DNA from: Burkholderia latens
Lineage (GTDB): Bacteria > Pseudomonadota > Gammaproteobacteria > Burkholderiales > Burkholderiaceae
Direction: 5' to 3'
Length of the DNA: 64,000 nucleotides
Assembly: GCF_001718795.1 (NCBI RefSeq)
Contig: NZ_CP013435.1
Coordinates: 310,001 to 374,000, forward strand
Shown: piece by piece, positions 42,585-51,783 of the stretch
Position numbering within the stretch: position 1 is the stretch's first letter
Layout of the letters: each line of letters opens with the position of its first letter
Translations under genes and position numbers: made by a program
The notes under the pieces: generated by a model
Database searches by the model: none
The model's input: the letters and a program-made list of their open reading frames with translations, nothing else
What the model was told of the DNA's origin: nothing

Positions 42585-43280
42585 GCAACAGTCACGCATC
42601 GCTTGGACGGACAGAGGGGCTATGCCGTAGGGTTCGAAGGCCTAGTCAATTTTCTGAACGAGCTGTTGCCTAGGAAGGAGCATATTGGAGCGCTCCGCGA
42701 AGCATCTATCGTGTTCCCTGAGCTGGCGATACGTGAGCTTGTGGCGAATGCTTTAATTCACCAGGACATGACGCTTACAGGCGCAGGACCGCTGATCGAA
42801 TTGTTTGAGGATCGAATCGAGATCAGCAACCCTGGCGAACCGCTGGTGAAGCCAGAGCGCATGATTGATTTGCCCCCGCGCTCGCGAAACGAAGCCCTCG
42901 CCTCGCTTATGCGCCGGATGGGGATGTGTGAGGAACAGGGTAGTGGTCTCGACAAGGTGCTGCAGCTCGTTGAGGTATCGCAATTGCCGCCGCCGCTTTT
43001 CCGCTCGGAGCAAAACACGACCCTCGTCACACTCTACGCTCCGCGAAGCTTCGCTGAGATGACGCCCGACGAGCGAGTGCGTGCGTGCTATTTCCATGCA
43101 GTTCTCCGCTTCTTGAGCGGCGACAAGATGAAAAATTCGACGCTGTGCGAGCGCCTCGGAATCGCCACGAAAAATGCCGCGCAGGCGTCAGCAGTTATCG
43201 CCAAAACGTTGGAGGCTGGCCTCATCCGGGTCGCGGATCCAGAACACCCCCGAGCGGGCTATCTACCTCACTGGGCGTGA
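42585..43280 (+). pseudogene. AlbA_2-type ATP-binding protein, 3' part
   Basis: Continues the gene cut at 41248. It encodes YAVGFEGLVNFLNELLP, ELAIRELVANALIHQDM (a GHKL/HATPase_c_4-like N-box with Glu-x-x-x-Asn), LFEDRIEISNPGEPL (G1-like box) and EEQGSGLDKVL (G2-like), then a C-terminal winged helix (LCERLGIATKNAAQASAVIA). The apparent start at 42558 lies within IS sequence and is not native. A terminator hairpin follows 48 bp after the stop. Confidence 0.8.
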
Positions 43281-43327
43281 AGAAAATTCGTTTCTTGATC
43301 GGGTTTTGATTCTCAGGGGCTTTAGGA

Positions 43328-43348
43328 GGGCCTAATCAGGCCCTTTTT
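43328..43348 (+). terminator. Rho-independent terminator after the ATPase gene
   Basis: GGGCCT / AGGCCC stem with AATC loop and TTTTT tail, ending transcription of the cargo genes before the phage cos region. Confidence 0.85.
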
Positions 43349-43600
43349 AGTAGTGTAACTAATAGAATCAACCACTTATGGCGATATCGGATCTCCGATA
43401 TTTCTTGATCCGGTTTGGATCCGACCGGATCCGCTGCCCAGAAGGCGGTCTGGGCGCCCCTTGCGTCTTGGCAGGTTGCATAACCAAGGCGCATAAAAGT
43501 GCATAGAAGAATCCGCCCCCCCAATCGCCGCGCGGCCCGCACCGGCCGGGCTCAGGCGGCCCGTGCATGCCTGCATAAAAACCACTCGATTTTGCGGGCA

Positions 43601-43619
43601 GGTGGGGCGGGGTCACAAC
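43601..43619. other. cos-like site of the P2-type prophage
   Basis: GGTGGGGCGGGGTCACAAC resembles the 19-nt cohesive end of P2 (GGCGAGGCGGGGAAAGCAC): 13 of 19 positions agree by eye. It lies beyond the 3' end of the portal gene, exactly where P2 has cos. Terminase would nick here for packaging. Confidence 0.55.
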
Positions 43620-43801
43620 TGCGCGCGCCGGGTCTGAATCGTCATCCCAGGAGCAGGGTCTGGCCCTTGGGGTGGCGCCCCCGACGCGTCAGGCGGCACG
43701 CTACGGCCCTGCGGCGGGCTCGTCCGACCCTTAGGATGCATCGGGGCGGCGGCCGCCCTGAGGCGCTCTAATGCTCCGGGGCGCACCCAGGCGACGGACG
43801 C

Positions 43802-43835
43802 AAAAAAGCCGCCGGCACCGAAGTGCCCGGCGGCT
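43802..43835 (-). terminator. Terminator of the portal-terminase transcript
   Basis: On the minus strand AGCCGCCGGGCAC / GTGCCGGCGGCT with TTCG loop is followed by TTTTTT. It lies 27 bp after the portal stop and ends the leftward Q-P transcript. Confidence 0.85.
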
Positions 43836-43862
43836 TTGCTTTGCCAGGTATGCGCTCGGGCG

Positions 43863-44295
43863 TCAGCCCTTCGGCGTCTCGAAGTCCTTGAAGCGCACGA
43901 CCTCGACGCCGAGCCAGTCGTTCACCTCGCGCAGCCGTGCCTTCAGTGGTTCGATTTCGAGCTCGTTGAATACCTCGGCCGCGTCATGCACGTTGCCAAA
44001 CCCGCCCGCGTTCGACGGGATGATCCCCATCAACTGCGGCGGCACGCGGTGCGCCGCAAGCTGGTCCTCGACCGTCACCTTTTTGATGTTCCAGAACTCG
44101 TCCTTCGCCGCGACCTCGCCGATCGGCAGGAGCTGGATGCCGTCCTTCTTCCCTTTCGGCGCGTACATGAACAGGTTCCGGAAATTGCCCGGCCCCTTCG
44201 CGTTCTTCAACGCCGAGCGCAGGTTATCGACATCCTCCTGCTTCTCGGCCGCGTCGGTCATATACAGGATGAAGCCGGCGTGACTTCCGTTCTTG
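43863..44295 (-). pseudogene. Q: P2 Q-type portal protein, C-terminal part (split by IS66 element)
   Basis: Encodes KNGSHAGFILYMTDAAEKQE onward, including GNFRNLFMYAPKGKKDGI, DQLAAHRVPPQLMGIIPSN and a C-terminal REVNDWLGVEVVRF, as in P2 gpQ. The portal forms the dodecameric DNA gate of the head. The piece ends at an IS66-family insertion. Joined with 47381-48008, after removing one 8-bp target copy, the gene is 350 codons in frame (P2 gpQ is about 344). Translation could start at 44261 but would give only a tail. Confidence 0.92.
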
Positions 44296-44363
44296 GTAAG
44301 CGTGTCCCCAGCACCGTCTCGACGATGTGAAAGGAAGTTGCCAGAGTAGTCCCCACCAAAGTA

Positions 44364-44771
44364 GTGGGGACCAAAGTGGCAACAGATACGCCGAAGAGAA
44401 CTTCACGCAAAGGCATCCCGAATCACCCGATCGAATTTCGACGGCATCTCGCCAAGCTGGCCTGCGAGCCGGACGTATCGGTGGCGCGTCTGGCGATGGA
44501 GCATGGGGTGAATCCGAACCTGGTGTTCAAATGGCGTCGAGCATTGCGTGCCGGCGAATACGATGCGGTGGATTTGCTGCCCGTGACCGTGGAGGCACCG
44601 GCGCAAGAGATCGAGCAACCGGCCCCGGCGCCGGTCGCCAGTGCCGCTCCGGCGGGCGCCATCGAGATCAGTGTAGGCAACACCCGAGTGCGCATCGAAG
44701 GCTCGCCGCATGAAGCCACGCTGTTGCTGGTGCTCCGTATGTTGCGCGGCACGTCGGGACTGACAGCATGA
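44364..44771 (+). CDS. tnpA: IS66 TnpA-type helix-turn-helix protein
   Basis: A 135-residue protein with a HTH domain: [20 protein letters not shown], then [20 protein letters not shown]. The second half is an Ala/Pro linker and a C-terminal [19 protein letters not shown] segment typical of IS66 TnpA. Required for transposition together with TnpB. GTG start. A second GTG four codons downstream is also possible. It overlaps tnpB by 4 bp. Confidence 0.88.
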   Translation: MGTKVATDTPKRTSRKGIPNHPIEFRRHLAKLACEPDVSVARLAMEHGVNPNLVFKWRRALRAGEYDAVDLLPVTVEAPAQEIEQPAPAPVASAAPAGAIEISVGNTRVRIEGSPHEATLLLVLRMLRGTSGLTA

Positions 44772-45115
44772 TCGGACTACCCAGCCACACGAAGATCTGG
44801 CTGGCCGCCGGCGTGACCGACATGCGCTCGGGCTTCAATAGCTTGGCTGCGAAGGTCCAGACCGTGCTGGAGCGAGATCCGTTCAGCGGCCACGTGTTCG
44901 TGTTCCGCGGCAAGCGTGGCGATCTGGTCAAAGTGTTGTGGTGGAGCGGCGACGGCATGTGTCTGCTGATGAAACGCCTGGAGCGCGGTCGGTTCGTGTG
45001 GCCACGTGCCGATGGTGGCGTGGTGTGCCTGAGCCAGGCGCAACTGTCGATGCTGCTCGAAGGTATCGACTGGCGGCAGCCTGTACGCACGGCGGAGCCG
45101 ACATCGGCGTTGTAA
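44768..45115 (+). CDS. tnpB: IS66 TnpB (Orf2) accessory protein
   Basis: A 115-residue protein with the IS66 Orf2 signature: [40 protein letters not shown] and [17 protein letters not shown]. Its exact biochemical role is unknown, but it is essential in studied IS66 elements. Coupled to tnpA by a 4-bp overlap. Confidence 0.93.
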   Translation: MIGLPSHTKIWLAAGVTDMRSGFNSLAAKVQTVLERDPFSGHVFVFRGKRGDLVKVLWWSGDGMCLLMKRLERGRFVWPRADGGVVCLSQAQLSMLLEGIDWRQPVRTAEPTSAL

Positions 45116-45144
45116 ACCTGCCGGCCGCCGCGTAGACTGCCGGC

Positions 45145-46707
45145 ATGACCACGGCAAACGTCTATCCGGACGACATCGAAGCGCTCAAGGCTATGCTGCT
45201 TGAGCGCGATGCACGCATTGGACATCTGGAAGATGTTGTCGAATCGCACAAGGCGGCGAACGCTACTGCCAAGGCCGAGATCGAGCATCTGAAGCTGCTG
45301 ATCGCGAAACTGCGCCGCATGCAGTTCGGCCGGAGCTCCGAGAAGCTCGACCGTCAGATCGAGCAGCTCGAGTTGCGACTGGAGGAGCTCGAGGCCGACG
45401 AAGGCGCTGCCCCCATCGAGATTCCGAAGACGCCGCGTATCGCACCGGAACAAGCGCCGCGCAAACCGCTCCCCGAGCATCTGCCACGCGAGATCCTGAC
45501 GTACTGGCCGGAATCGGGCAAAACCTGCACGGCGTGCGGCGGTGCCATGAAGCAACTCGGCGAGGACATCTCCGAGCAGCTGGAATATGTACCGGCCAGC
45601 TTCCGCGTGATCCGCCATATGCGCCCGAAACTGGCATGCACGTGCTGCGACCACATTACACAAGCTGCTGCGCCGAGCCGCCCCATCGAGCGTGGCCTGG
45701 CTGGCCCGGGCTTGCTGGCCCATGTGCTGGTCTCGAAGTTCGCGGACCATCTGCCGCTGTACCGCCAGTCGGCGATCTATGCGCGCGAGGGTGTCGATCT
45801 GGATCGCTCGCTGCTGGCGAAATGGGTGGGTCATGGTGCGAGCCTGATGCAACCGCTGGTCGACACCTTACGCCGGCACGTCATGGCAGCCATCAAACTG
45901 CATGCCGACGATACGCCAGTGCCTGTGCTCGCGCCGGGCAATGGCAAGACGAAAACCGGACGGCTGTGGGTCTACGTGCGCGACGACCGGAACTCGGGCG
46001 ACATGACGCCGCCGGCCGTCTGGTTCGCCTATACGGCCGACCGCAAGGGCGTCCATCCGCAGCAGCATCTCGAATCGTTCAACGGCACGCTGCAGGCGGA
46101 TGCCTACGGCGGATATCAGGCGATTTACGAAGCCGGGCGGGTAGCCGAAGCAGCTTGCTGGGCACATGCTCGGCGACAGTTCTACGAACTGCACGCCGCA
46201 CGCCCGAATGCCTTGAACACCGAGGCGCTGGAGCGTATCGGCGCGTTGTACAAGATCGAGGAAGCGATCCGGGGCAAGCCGCCCGATGAGCGACAGGCGT
46301 ACCGGCAAACACATAGCAGGCCCTTGCTCGATCAGCTCCATGCGTGGCTGAGTGCCACGCTGGAAACGCTCTCGCGCAAATCCGACACGAGTCGGGCGAT
46401 TCTCTATGCGCTGAACCGGTGGGAAGCGCTTACGCGCTACTGTGACGACGGGCATCTGGAAATCGATAACCTGCCAGTTGAGCGCGCGTTGCGCGGGGTG
46501 GCGATCGGGCGCCGGAACTACCTGTTCGCCGGTGCGGACTCAGGTGGCGAGCGTGCGGCGGCAATCTACAGTCTGATCGGTACGGCCAAGCTCAACGGCC
46601 TCGATCCCGAGGCGTATCTGCGCGCCGTACTCACGCGCATCGCGGACCATCCAAGCAACCGGGTCGAAGACCTGCTGCCATGGAACATGACCACCCTGGC
46701 ATCGTAA
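45145..46707 (+). CDS. tnpC: IS66 TnpC transposase
   Basis: A 520-residue DDE transposase. An N-terminal coiled coil ([19 protein letters not shown]...) is followed by the SSEKLD segment, an IS66 zinc-finger (CTACGGAM and CTCC), and the catalytic core with Asp in [12 protein letters not shown], Asp in [12 protein letters not shown] and Glu near [20 protein letters not shown]. The full family length and intact motifs mean the element may be active. Confidence 0.95.
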   Translation: MTTANVYPDDIEALKAMLLERDARIGHLEDVVESHKAANATAKAEIEHLKLLIAKLRRMQFGRSSEKLDRQIEQLELRLEELEADEGAAPIEIPKTPRIAPEQAPRKPLPEHLPREILTYWPESGKTCTACGGAMKQLGEDISEQLEYVPASFRVIRHMRPKLACTCCDHITQAAAPSRPIERGLAGPGLLAHVLVSKFADHLPLYRQSAIYAREGVDLDRSLLAKWVGHGASLMQPLVDTLRRHVMAAIKLHADDTPVPVLAPGNGKTKTGRLWVYVRDDRNSGDMTPPAVWFAYTADRKGVHPQQHLESFNGTLQADAYGGYQAIYEAGRVAEAACWAHARRQFYELHAARPNALNTEALERIGALYKIEEAIRGKPPDERQAYRQTHSRPLLDQLHAWLSATLETLSRKSDTSRAILYALNRWEALTRYCDDGHLEIDNLPVERALRGVAIGRRNYLFAGADSGGERAAAIYSLIGTAKLNGLDPEAYLRAVLTRIADHPSNRVEDLLPWNMTTLAS

Positions 46708-46747
46708 GGCGATAATGCCGCTGGCTTCCCGTTCACCCGGAGATCAG

Positions 46748-47344
46748 ATGGCGAAATCGTTCCAGCGCTTTACCCTGCACGTGCAGCTTCAACACATCGA
46801 GCCGCCCATCTGGCGCAGGATCGAGGTTGAAGGAACCGAGTCGCTGCGCAAGCTGCACCATATCCTGCAGGCGGCCTTCGGCTGGGAAGACACCCACCTG
46901 CACGACTTCCTGATCGACGGCATGACCTACGCCATGTTCGAGGTCGACGACGTGCTGGACTTCGCCGACCCGGGCACGAGCGCCGATGACCGGAAGGTTC
47001 GACTGCAGAAGGTCCTGAAACCTGGCTCGCGCTTCCTCTACCGGTACGACTTCGGAGACGGCTGGGATCACGCCATCGTCGTTGAGAAAGTGGAAACCAT
47101 TGAGAGCGAACCGTGGGGCGCGGCCCAGGTCATTGATGGTGCTCGCGCGTGCCCGCCAGAGGATGTTGGCGGCCCGCATGGCTACGAAGCGTTCCTGAGC
47201 GCGCTATGCAACGATCCGAATAGCGAGGAAGCTGACCATTACCGAAACTGGGTCGGCCCCGGCTTCGACGCAGAACTGTTCGATCTGCGTGCTGCCAATG
47301 CCACGCTGCTACGCATGGCTTCCAATCGTTGGGGAAACCGGTAA
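46748..47344 (+). CDS. Plasmid pRiA4b ORF-3-like protein, IS66 passenger
   Basis: A 198-residue protein starting MAKSFQRFTLHVQLQHIEPP after CCGGAGA. It shows the family pattern WRRIEVEGTESLRKLHHILQ, AFGWEDTHLHDF, FLYRYDFGDGWDHAI and CPPEDVGGPHGYEAFL. Function of this family is unknown. It is often found beside IS66 or in plasmids. It lies inside the IS, 40 bp after tnpC and before the right end, so it travels with the element. Confidence 0.88.
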   Translation: MAKSFQRFTLHVQLQHIEPPIWRRIEVEGTESLRKLHHILQAAFGWEDTHLHDFLIDGMTYAMFEVDDVLDFADPGTSADDRKVRLQKVLKPGSRFLYRYDFGDGWDHAIVVEKVETIESEPWGAAQVIDGARACPPEDVGGPHGYEAFLSALCNDPNSEEADHYRNWVGPGFDAELFDLRAANATLLRMASNRWGNR

Positions 47345-47380
47345 CTCACGCCGTCAACACGGTATCGGCTCCACGCTTAC

Positions 47381-48008
47381 CGTTCTTGTAGTAGCGCCGG
47401 CGAAACAACGTCGCGCTTTCGTTCAACCAGGTCGAGTTCAGCGCCGACAGGTATTCGGGTAGCCCGTAAATCTCCTGGTTCAGGTCCGGCTCGTACAGGT
47501 GATAGACCGAGCCCTTCGGGAACTCGTACGGCTCCCGCACGTTCGTGACGAACCAGTATTGACCCGGCTCGACGCCGACCCGCGTGTACTTCGCGAGCGA
47601 CGACTTCAACGCCATCGGCGCGCCGAGCTGGTTCGTGCGCAGCTCGAGGTAGCTGTTCGCGAAGACCAGGTACTCGAGCACGAATCGGCTGAAGTCCGCG
47701 CGCGACAGCAGCGGATGCTCAACGTACGACTGCACGAGGATATTGCGCTTCACGTAGATGGCCGAGCTGTGGTGTGGCGCGGCCCGAAACGATCGCGCGA
47801 GGCCGTCCAGGGGTAGCGGCGGCTCGTACCAGTTCCCCATCCGCATGCATTCAACATACTCGAGCAGCTCGCGCCGATCCATTACCTCGATCGGATCACC
47901 AAACGAGAACACCTCCGTGCGTGGCGTCGGCGCCGGCGTGGATTCGGCGGCCTGCTCGGCACGGCCATGCGTGCGGCGCCCAGCGCCGCGTCGAATCTTG
48001 CGTGACAT
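47381..48008 (-). pseudogene. Q: P2 Q-type portal protein, N-terminal part (split by IS66 element)
   Basis: Encodes the first ~209 residues of the portal: EVFSFGDPIEVMDRRELLEY, MGNWYEPPLPLDGLARSFRA, HHSSAIYVKRNILVQSY and QEIYGLPEYLSALNSTWLNE, ending at FRRRYYKNG where the IS66 element begins. In the present state the frame reads 11 further codons of IS sequence to a stop at 47346. Its ATG overlaps the terminase stop by one base (TGATG). Confidence 0.92.
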
Positions 48009-49759
48009 CAGAAAAGCTCCATAAATCCGGTATTGGTGCTCGTCGCGCCCTCGAGCGGCTCATTCGCGAGCGCGTGCATGCACGCCCAGGCCAGGTCGCC
48101 GTGGCTCGCCTCTTCGGAGCGGCTCGCCTTGTACGTGACCTGCAGCCCGCTGGGCGTGATCGTTTTCTTGATCGCCATGAACGCCGCGGCGAGATCCTTC
48201 CAGCCCGTGTCGAACTCGAGCCGGCCTTTGCGGATCACGTTCTGCGCCTTCATCACGAGCGCGGTCTTGATCTCGACCGAGTAGTGGAACGGCGTCGCGG
48301 CCGGGAAAAACTTCGTGACGAGCTGATAGACGCCCTGCCCGATCCCGGTCGTGTCGATTCCGATGTAGGTCACGCGGTAGCGCCTGGTCAGCGCCTCGAT
48401 CTGCGCAGCCTGCGCTTCGAAGTCGAGGCCGTGCCACTGGAACCGCTCGAGTACGCGGAATTTCCCGCCGGGATACTTCGGCGGCGCTAGGACCACGCAG
48501 CCCGCACTGTCGCCCGTGTGCGACGGGTCGCAACCGATCCACACCTCTTCGTCGCCGAACGGGCGCAGGTACAGCGGCTTGAAGTCGTCCCACACCTCCC
48601 ACGTGTCGACCATGCACGTCTGCAACGTCGCGAGAGGAAAGACCGACAGCGAATCGTCAACGAACTGGCACAGCAGCAGGTTCGCGTATTCGTCCGCGCT
48701 GTATTCGAGCTTCAGGCGCTCGAGGTCGAACAGATTGCAGCCGCCGCGCACGGCGTCCTCGACGGTCACGATCTGCCGATATTGGCCGTCCGCGCACGCG
48801 CGGCCCGCCGCGAGCGCAGCGTTCGATATGTCGATCGAAACGCGCTGATCCTTCGGTCGACCGCGGTTGAACAGTGCCCCGGACCAGAAGGGGTACGCGT
48901 CGTGCGCGAGGCTCGACGGTGTCGAGAAATACGTCTGGCGCCACTGCGAATGAATCGCCATGCCGGACGCAACCTTGCGCAGGTCCTGGAAGCGCGGAAC
49001 CCAGAAGTACTCGTCGAAATACAGGTTGCCGTGATAGCTCTGAGCCGTGCGCGCATTGGTGCCGAGGAAGTACAACGTCGCGCCGTTCGGCAGCACCATC
49101 GGATCGCCCTTCAGCTCGACGCCAACCGCGTCCTTCGCGAACTGGACGATGTACTGGCGGAACACGTGCGCCTGCGCCTTACTGGCCGACAGGAAGATCT
49201 GATTGCGGCCCGTGTTCAGCGCGTCGAGCAGAGCTTCGCGCGCGAAATACCAGGTTGCGCCGATCTGCCGGCTCTTCAGGATGTTGCGAATCCGCTCTTT
49301 GAAGCCTGCCCGATACCAGGTGCGCTGATAGTCGAAGATCGATTCGAGGAACGCATCGTTCAGCTTCTCGATCTGCTCTTCGCTGAACGCGTTGCGGTCG
49401 TCCGAGCTGCGTGATCGGCGCGTGCCGCCACCGCCCCCGGATTCGCTCACCTTTGCGTCGTTCGCTGGTCGCGACCGCAACCGGTCGAGTTGACGCGTCA
49501 GCAGGTCGATCTCCTTGAAGTCGCGCCCTTCCTTCGCCTCCTTCGTGACGAGCTTTATCAGTTGCGCCTCGATCGTCATGTTGACGCGATCGACCGGCTC
49601 AGTCTCGTCCCATCCATCGCGCTTTTTCCAGCTATAGAGCGTGGCCGGCTTCACGCCGAGCAGCTCGGCGATACGTGCGATGCGATACCCCTGCCAGTAC
49701 AGGTCGCGTGCGCGTCGACGTGGATCAACGTCGGATGAATCGATGGGAAGTGCAGTCAT
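48008..49759 (-). CDS. P: P2 P-type terminase, ATPase (large) subunit
   Basis: A 583-residue protein close to P2 gpP in length. An N-terminal HTH (YRIARIAELLGVKPATLYSWK) binds near cos. The ATPase region has the Walker-A-like ILKSRQIGATWYF and acidic LYFDEYFWV. The nuclease-like part includes WIGCDPSHTGDSAGCV and IGIDTTGIGQGVY. It cuts cos and drives packaging of concatemers into the portal. It reads leftward with Q. The opposite-strand capsid genes start 144 bp away at 49904, the standard P2 divergence. Confidence 0.95.
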   Translation of the reverse strand: MTALPIDSSDVDPRRRARDLYWQGYRIARIAELLGVKPATLYSWKKRDGWDETEPVDRVNMTIEAQLIKLVTKEAKEGRDFKEIDLLTRQLDRLRSRPANDAKVSESGGGGGTRRSRSSDDRNAFSEEQIEKLNDAFLESIFDYQRTWYRAGFKERIRNILKSRQIGATWYFAREALLDALNTGRNQIFLSASKAQAHVFRQYIVQFAKDAVGVELKGDPMVLPNGATLYFLGTNARTAQSYHGNLYFDEYFWVPRFQDLRKVASGMAIHSQWRQTYFSTPSSLAHDAYPFWSGALFNRGRPKDQRVSIDISNAALAAGRACADGQYRQIVTVEDAVRGGCNLFDLERLKLEYSADEYANLLLCQFVDDSLSVFPLATLQTCMVDTWEVWDDFKPLYLRPFGDEEVWIGCDPSHTGDSAGCVVLAPPKYPGGKFRVLERFQWHGLDFEAQAAQIEALTRRYRVTYIGIDTTGIGQGVYQLVTKFFPAATPFHYSVEIKTALVMKAQNVIRKGRLEFDTGWKDLAAAFMAIKKTITPSGLQVTYKASRSEEASHGDLAWACMHALANEPLEGATSTNTGFMELF

Positions 49760-49903
49760 GCAGCAAGGCTACCGACGCGCGCGCGTAGGCCCTACTGCGC
49801 ACGGTTGTATCGGTTGCGCGCACAACCAACATGCGTTGCGGCTCCGGTTCGAACTGCCGAAACTGGAATCCCTGAACACAGCCCCCTCTCAGCGGATTCG
49901 CAA

Positions 49904-50728
49904 ATGGCACAGGACGCAAAGAAGACGAAGTTTTTCCGAATCGCGACCGAAGGCGCGACGACGGACGGCCGCACGATCGATCGCGCGATGCTCGAACAGA
50001 TGGCGAGCAGCTACGACCCGAAAACGTACGGCGCACGCATCAACATGGAACACATTCGCGGCTACACCCCGGATAGCACATTCCGCGCGTATGGCGACGT
50101 GATCGCGCTCAAGGCAGAAGAACAGGACGGAAAGATGCGCCTGCTCGCGCAACTCTCGCCGACCAAGGATCTGGTCGCGCTGACCACCGAGCAGCGGCAG
50201 AAGGTCTACACGTCGATGGAAGTCGATCCCGATTTCGCCGGCACGGGAGAGGCGTACCTGGTCGGTCTCGCCGTCACCGACAACCCGGCGAGCCTCGGCA
50301 CGGAAATGTTGCAGTTCAGTGCGAAGCACAAAGCGTACGACGCACGGAAGCAGCGCCCGGAAAACCTCTTCAGCGCCGCCATCGAAGCCGACATCGAGAT
50401 CGAGGACGAGGACGCACCGCCGCGTACCGGTGATGCCGGCAAGTCACTGTTCTCGAAGGTACGCGGCCTGCTGAACCGCAAGGAAGCGACCGACGACCAG
50501 CGCTTTTCCGACCTTTCGCAATCGGTCGTCGCGCTCGCAGAGAGCCAGAGCCAGGTGCTCGAGCAACTCGAGAAATTCAACACGAACGTTGACGAGCTGA
50601 AGCGCGCGCAGAAGGACGGCGAGAAGCGACACAGCGAGCTGGTCCAGAAGCTTTCGCGCACCGACAGCAGCCCGCAACAGCGGCCGACGTCGACGGGCAG
50701 CGACAACGGGGCGCAGACCGACTGCTAA
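49904..50728 (+). CDS. O: P2 O-type capsid scaffolding protein with protease domain
   Basis: A 274-residue protein starting MAQDAKKTKFFRIATEGATT. The N-terminal serine-protease part has TDGRTIDRAMLEQMA (Asp21), INMEHIRGY (His50) and TDNPASLGTEM (Ser130), matching the P2 gpO order Asp-His-Ser. The C-terminal ~100 residues form a helical scaffold (ALAESQSQVLEQLEKFNTNV). It shapes the procapsid and cleaves capsid, scaffold and portal. The start is the ATG 33 codons inside a longer open frame, because the upstream extension lacks similarity. Confidence 0.93.
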   Translation: MAQDAKKTKFFRIATEGATTDGRTIDRAMLEQMASSYDPKTYGARINMEHIRGYTPDSTFRAYGDVIALKAEEQDGKMRLLAQLSPTKDLVALTTEQRQKVYTSMEVDPDFAGTGEAYLVGLAVTDNPASLGTEMLQFSAKHKAYDARKQRPENLFSAAIEADIEIEDEDAPPRTGDAGKSLFSKVRGLLNRKEATDDQRFSDLSQSVVALAESQSQVLEQLEKFNTNVDELKRAQKDGEKRHSELVQKLSRTDSSPQQRPTSTGSDNGAQTDC

Positions 50729-50763
50729 CCGCCCTCATCCCATTTCCCCTAGACGGAGAACCC

Positions 50764-51783
50764 ATGCGGAACACTACCCGCGAGCAGTACAACCGGTATC
50801 TGGCTCGCATCCAGGAACTGAACGGCATCAGCGATGCCACGAAGAAGTTTTCGGTCGCGCCGAGCGTGCAGCAAACGCTCGAAACCAAGATTCAGGAATC
50901 GAGCGCATTCCTCGGCCGGATCAACATCCACGGCGTCGAGGAAATGGAGGGCGAGAAGATCGGCCTCGGCGTATCCGGCCCGATCGCGAGCCGCACCGAT
51001 ACGACCAAGCGAGCGCGTGAAACGCGCGACGTCTCCGCACTCGACAGCCAGAAATATCGTTGCGAGAAGACGAACTACGACACGCACATCCGCTATCAGC
51101 AGCTCGACGCGTGGGCGAAGTTCCCGGACTTCCAGGCGCGTCTGCGCGATTCCATCATCGTGCGTCAGGCACTCGATCGCATCATGATCGGCTGGAACGG
51201 CGTGAAGGTTGCGGACGATACCGATCTCGCCACGAACCCGCTGCTGCAGGACGTGAACATCGGCTGGCTGCAGCAGTACCGCAACAATGCGAAGCAACGC
51301 GTTTTCTCGGGCGTGAAGATCGGCAAGGGCGAGGAATTCAAGAATCTCGACGCTGTCGTTTCGCTCGCGCGCAACGAGTTCCTCGACCCGTGGTACGCCG
51401 AAGACCCGAACCTCGTCGTGATCTGCGGCCGCGAGCTGCTCCAGGACAAGTATTTCCCGCTCATCAACCAGGCGCAGCCGTCGACCGAAACGCTCGCAAC
51501 CGACATCGTCGTCTCGCAGAAGCGCGTCGGCAACCTGCCGGCGGTCAGCGTGCCGTACTTCCCGCCGCACGCGCTGATGGTCACGCGCCTGGACAACCTG
51601 TCGATCTACTGGCAAACCAGCGCGCGCCGGCGCTCGCTGAAGGAAGTGCCCGAGCGCGATCGCATCGAGAACTATGAAAGCTCGAACGATGCGTACGTGA
51701 TCGAGCAGTACGGCGCCGGCTGCGTGGTCGAGGACATCCAGTTCGCCGACGCTGCCCCGGCCGCTCCGCAAGGTGGCGCATGA
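50764..51783 (+). CDS. N: P2 N-type major capsid protein
   Basis: A 339-residue protein (P2 gpN is about 357) with NTTREQYNRYLARIQELNGI at the N-terminus, FLGRINIHGVEEMEGEKIGL, and FLDPWYAEDPNLVVICGREL and PPHALMVTRLDNLSIYWQ toward the C-terminus, all typical of the family. Ribosome-binding site AGACGGAGAA. It forms the icosahedral shell after cleavage by the O protease. Overlaps M by 4 bp (ATGA). Confidence 0.96.
   Translation: MRNTTREQYNRYLARIQELNGISDATKKFSVAPSVQQTLETKIQESSAFLGRINIHGVEEMEGEKIGLGVSGPIASRTDTTKRARETRDVSALDSQKYRCEKTNYDTHIRYQQLDAWAKFPDFQARLRDSIIVRQALDRIMIGWNGVKVADDTDLATNPLLQDVNIGWLQQYRNNAKQRVFSGVKIGKGEEFKNLDAVVSLARNEFLDPWYAEDPNLVVICGRELLQDKYFPLINQAQPSTETLATDIVVSQKRVGNLPAVSVPYFPPHALMVTRLDNLSIYWQTSARRRSLKEVPERDRIENYESSNDAYVIEQYGAGCVVEDIQFADAAPAAPQGGA

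Larger units (their letters stand above)
43349..43862. other. Phage non-coding region holding the cos-like site
   Basis: About 500 bp without a convincing gene, between the cargo terminator and the end of the portal gene. It includes a palindromic GGATCCGACCGGATCC near 43415, the cos-like stretch at 43601 and the minus-strand terminator at 43802. Several in-frame stretches on the minus strand (43336-43616) look like GC-rich noise. Confidence 0.55.
44296..47380 (+). mobile_element. IS66-family insertion sequence (3085 bp) with passenger gene
   Basis: Termini are inverted repeats starting GTAAGCGTG (left GTAAGCGTGTCCCCAGCACC, right as reverse complement GTAAGCGTGGAGCCGATACC). The 8-bp target duplication CGTTCTTG is intact on both sides (44288-44295 and 47381-47388). 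It contains tnpA, tnpB, tnpC and a pRiA4b ORF-3-like gene, all on the plus strand, opposite to the portal gene it interrupts. The intact duplication suggests a recent insertion. Confidence 0.95.

Noticed and set aside
43336..43616. Minus-strand small genes of 68-82 codons near the cos region
   Set aside because: Overlapping frames with low-complexity Gly/Arg/Pro content and no ribosome-binding site. They lie in the expected non-coding packaging region.
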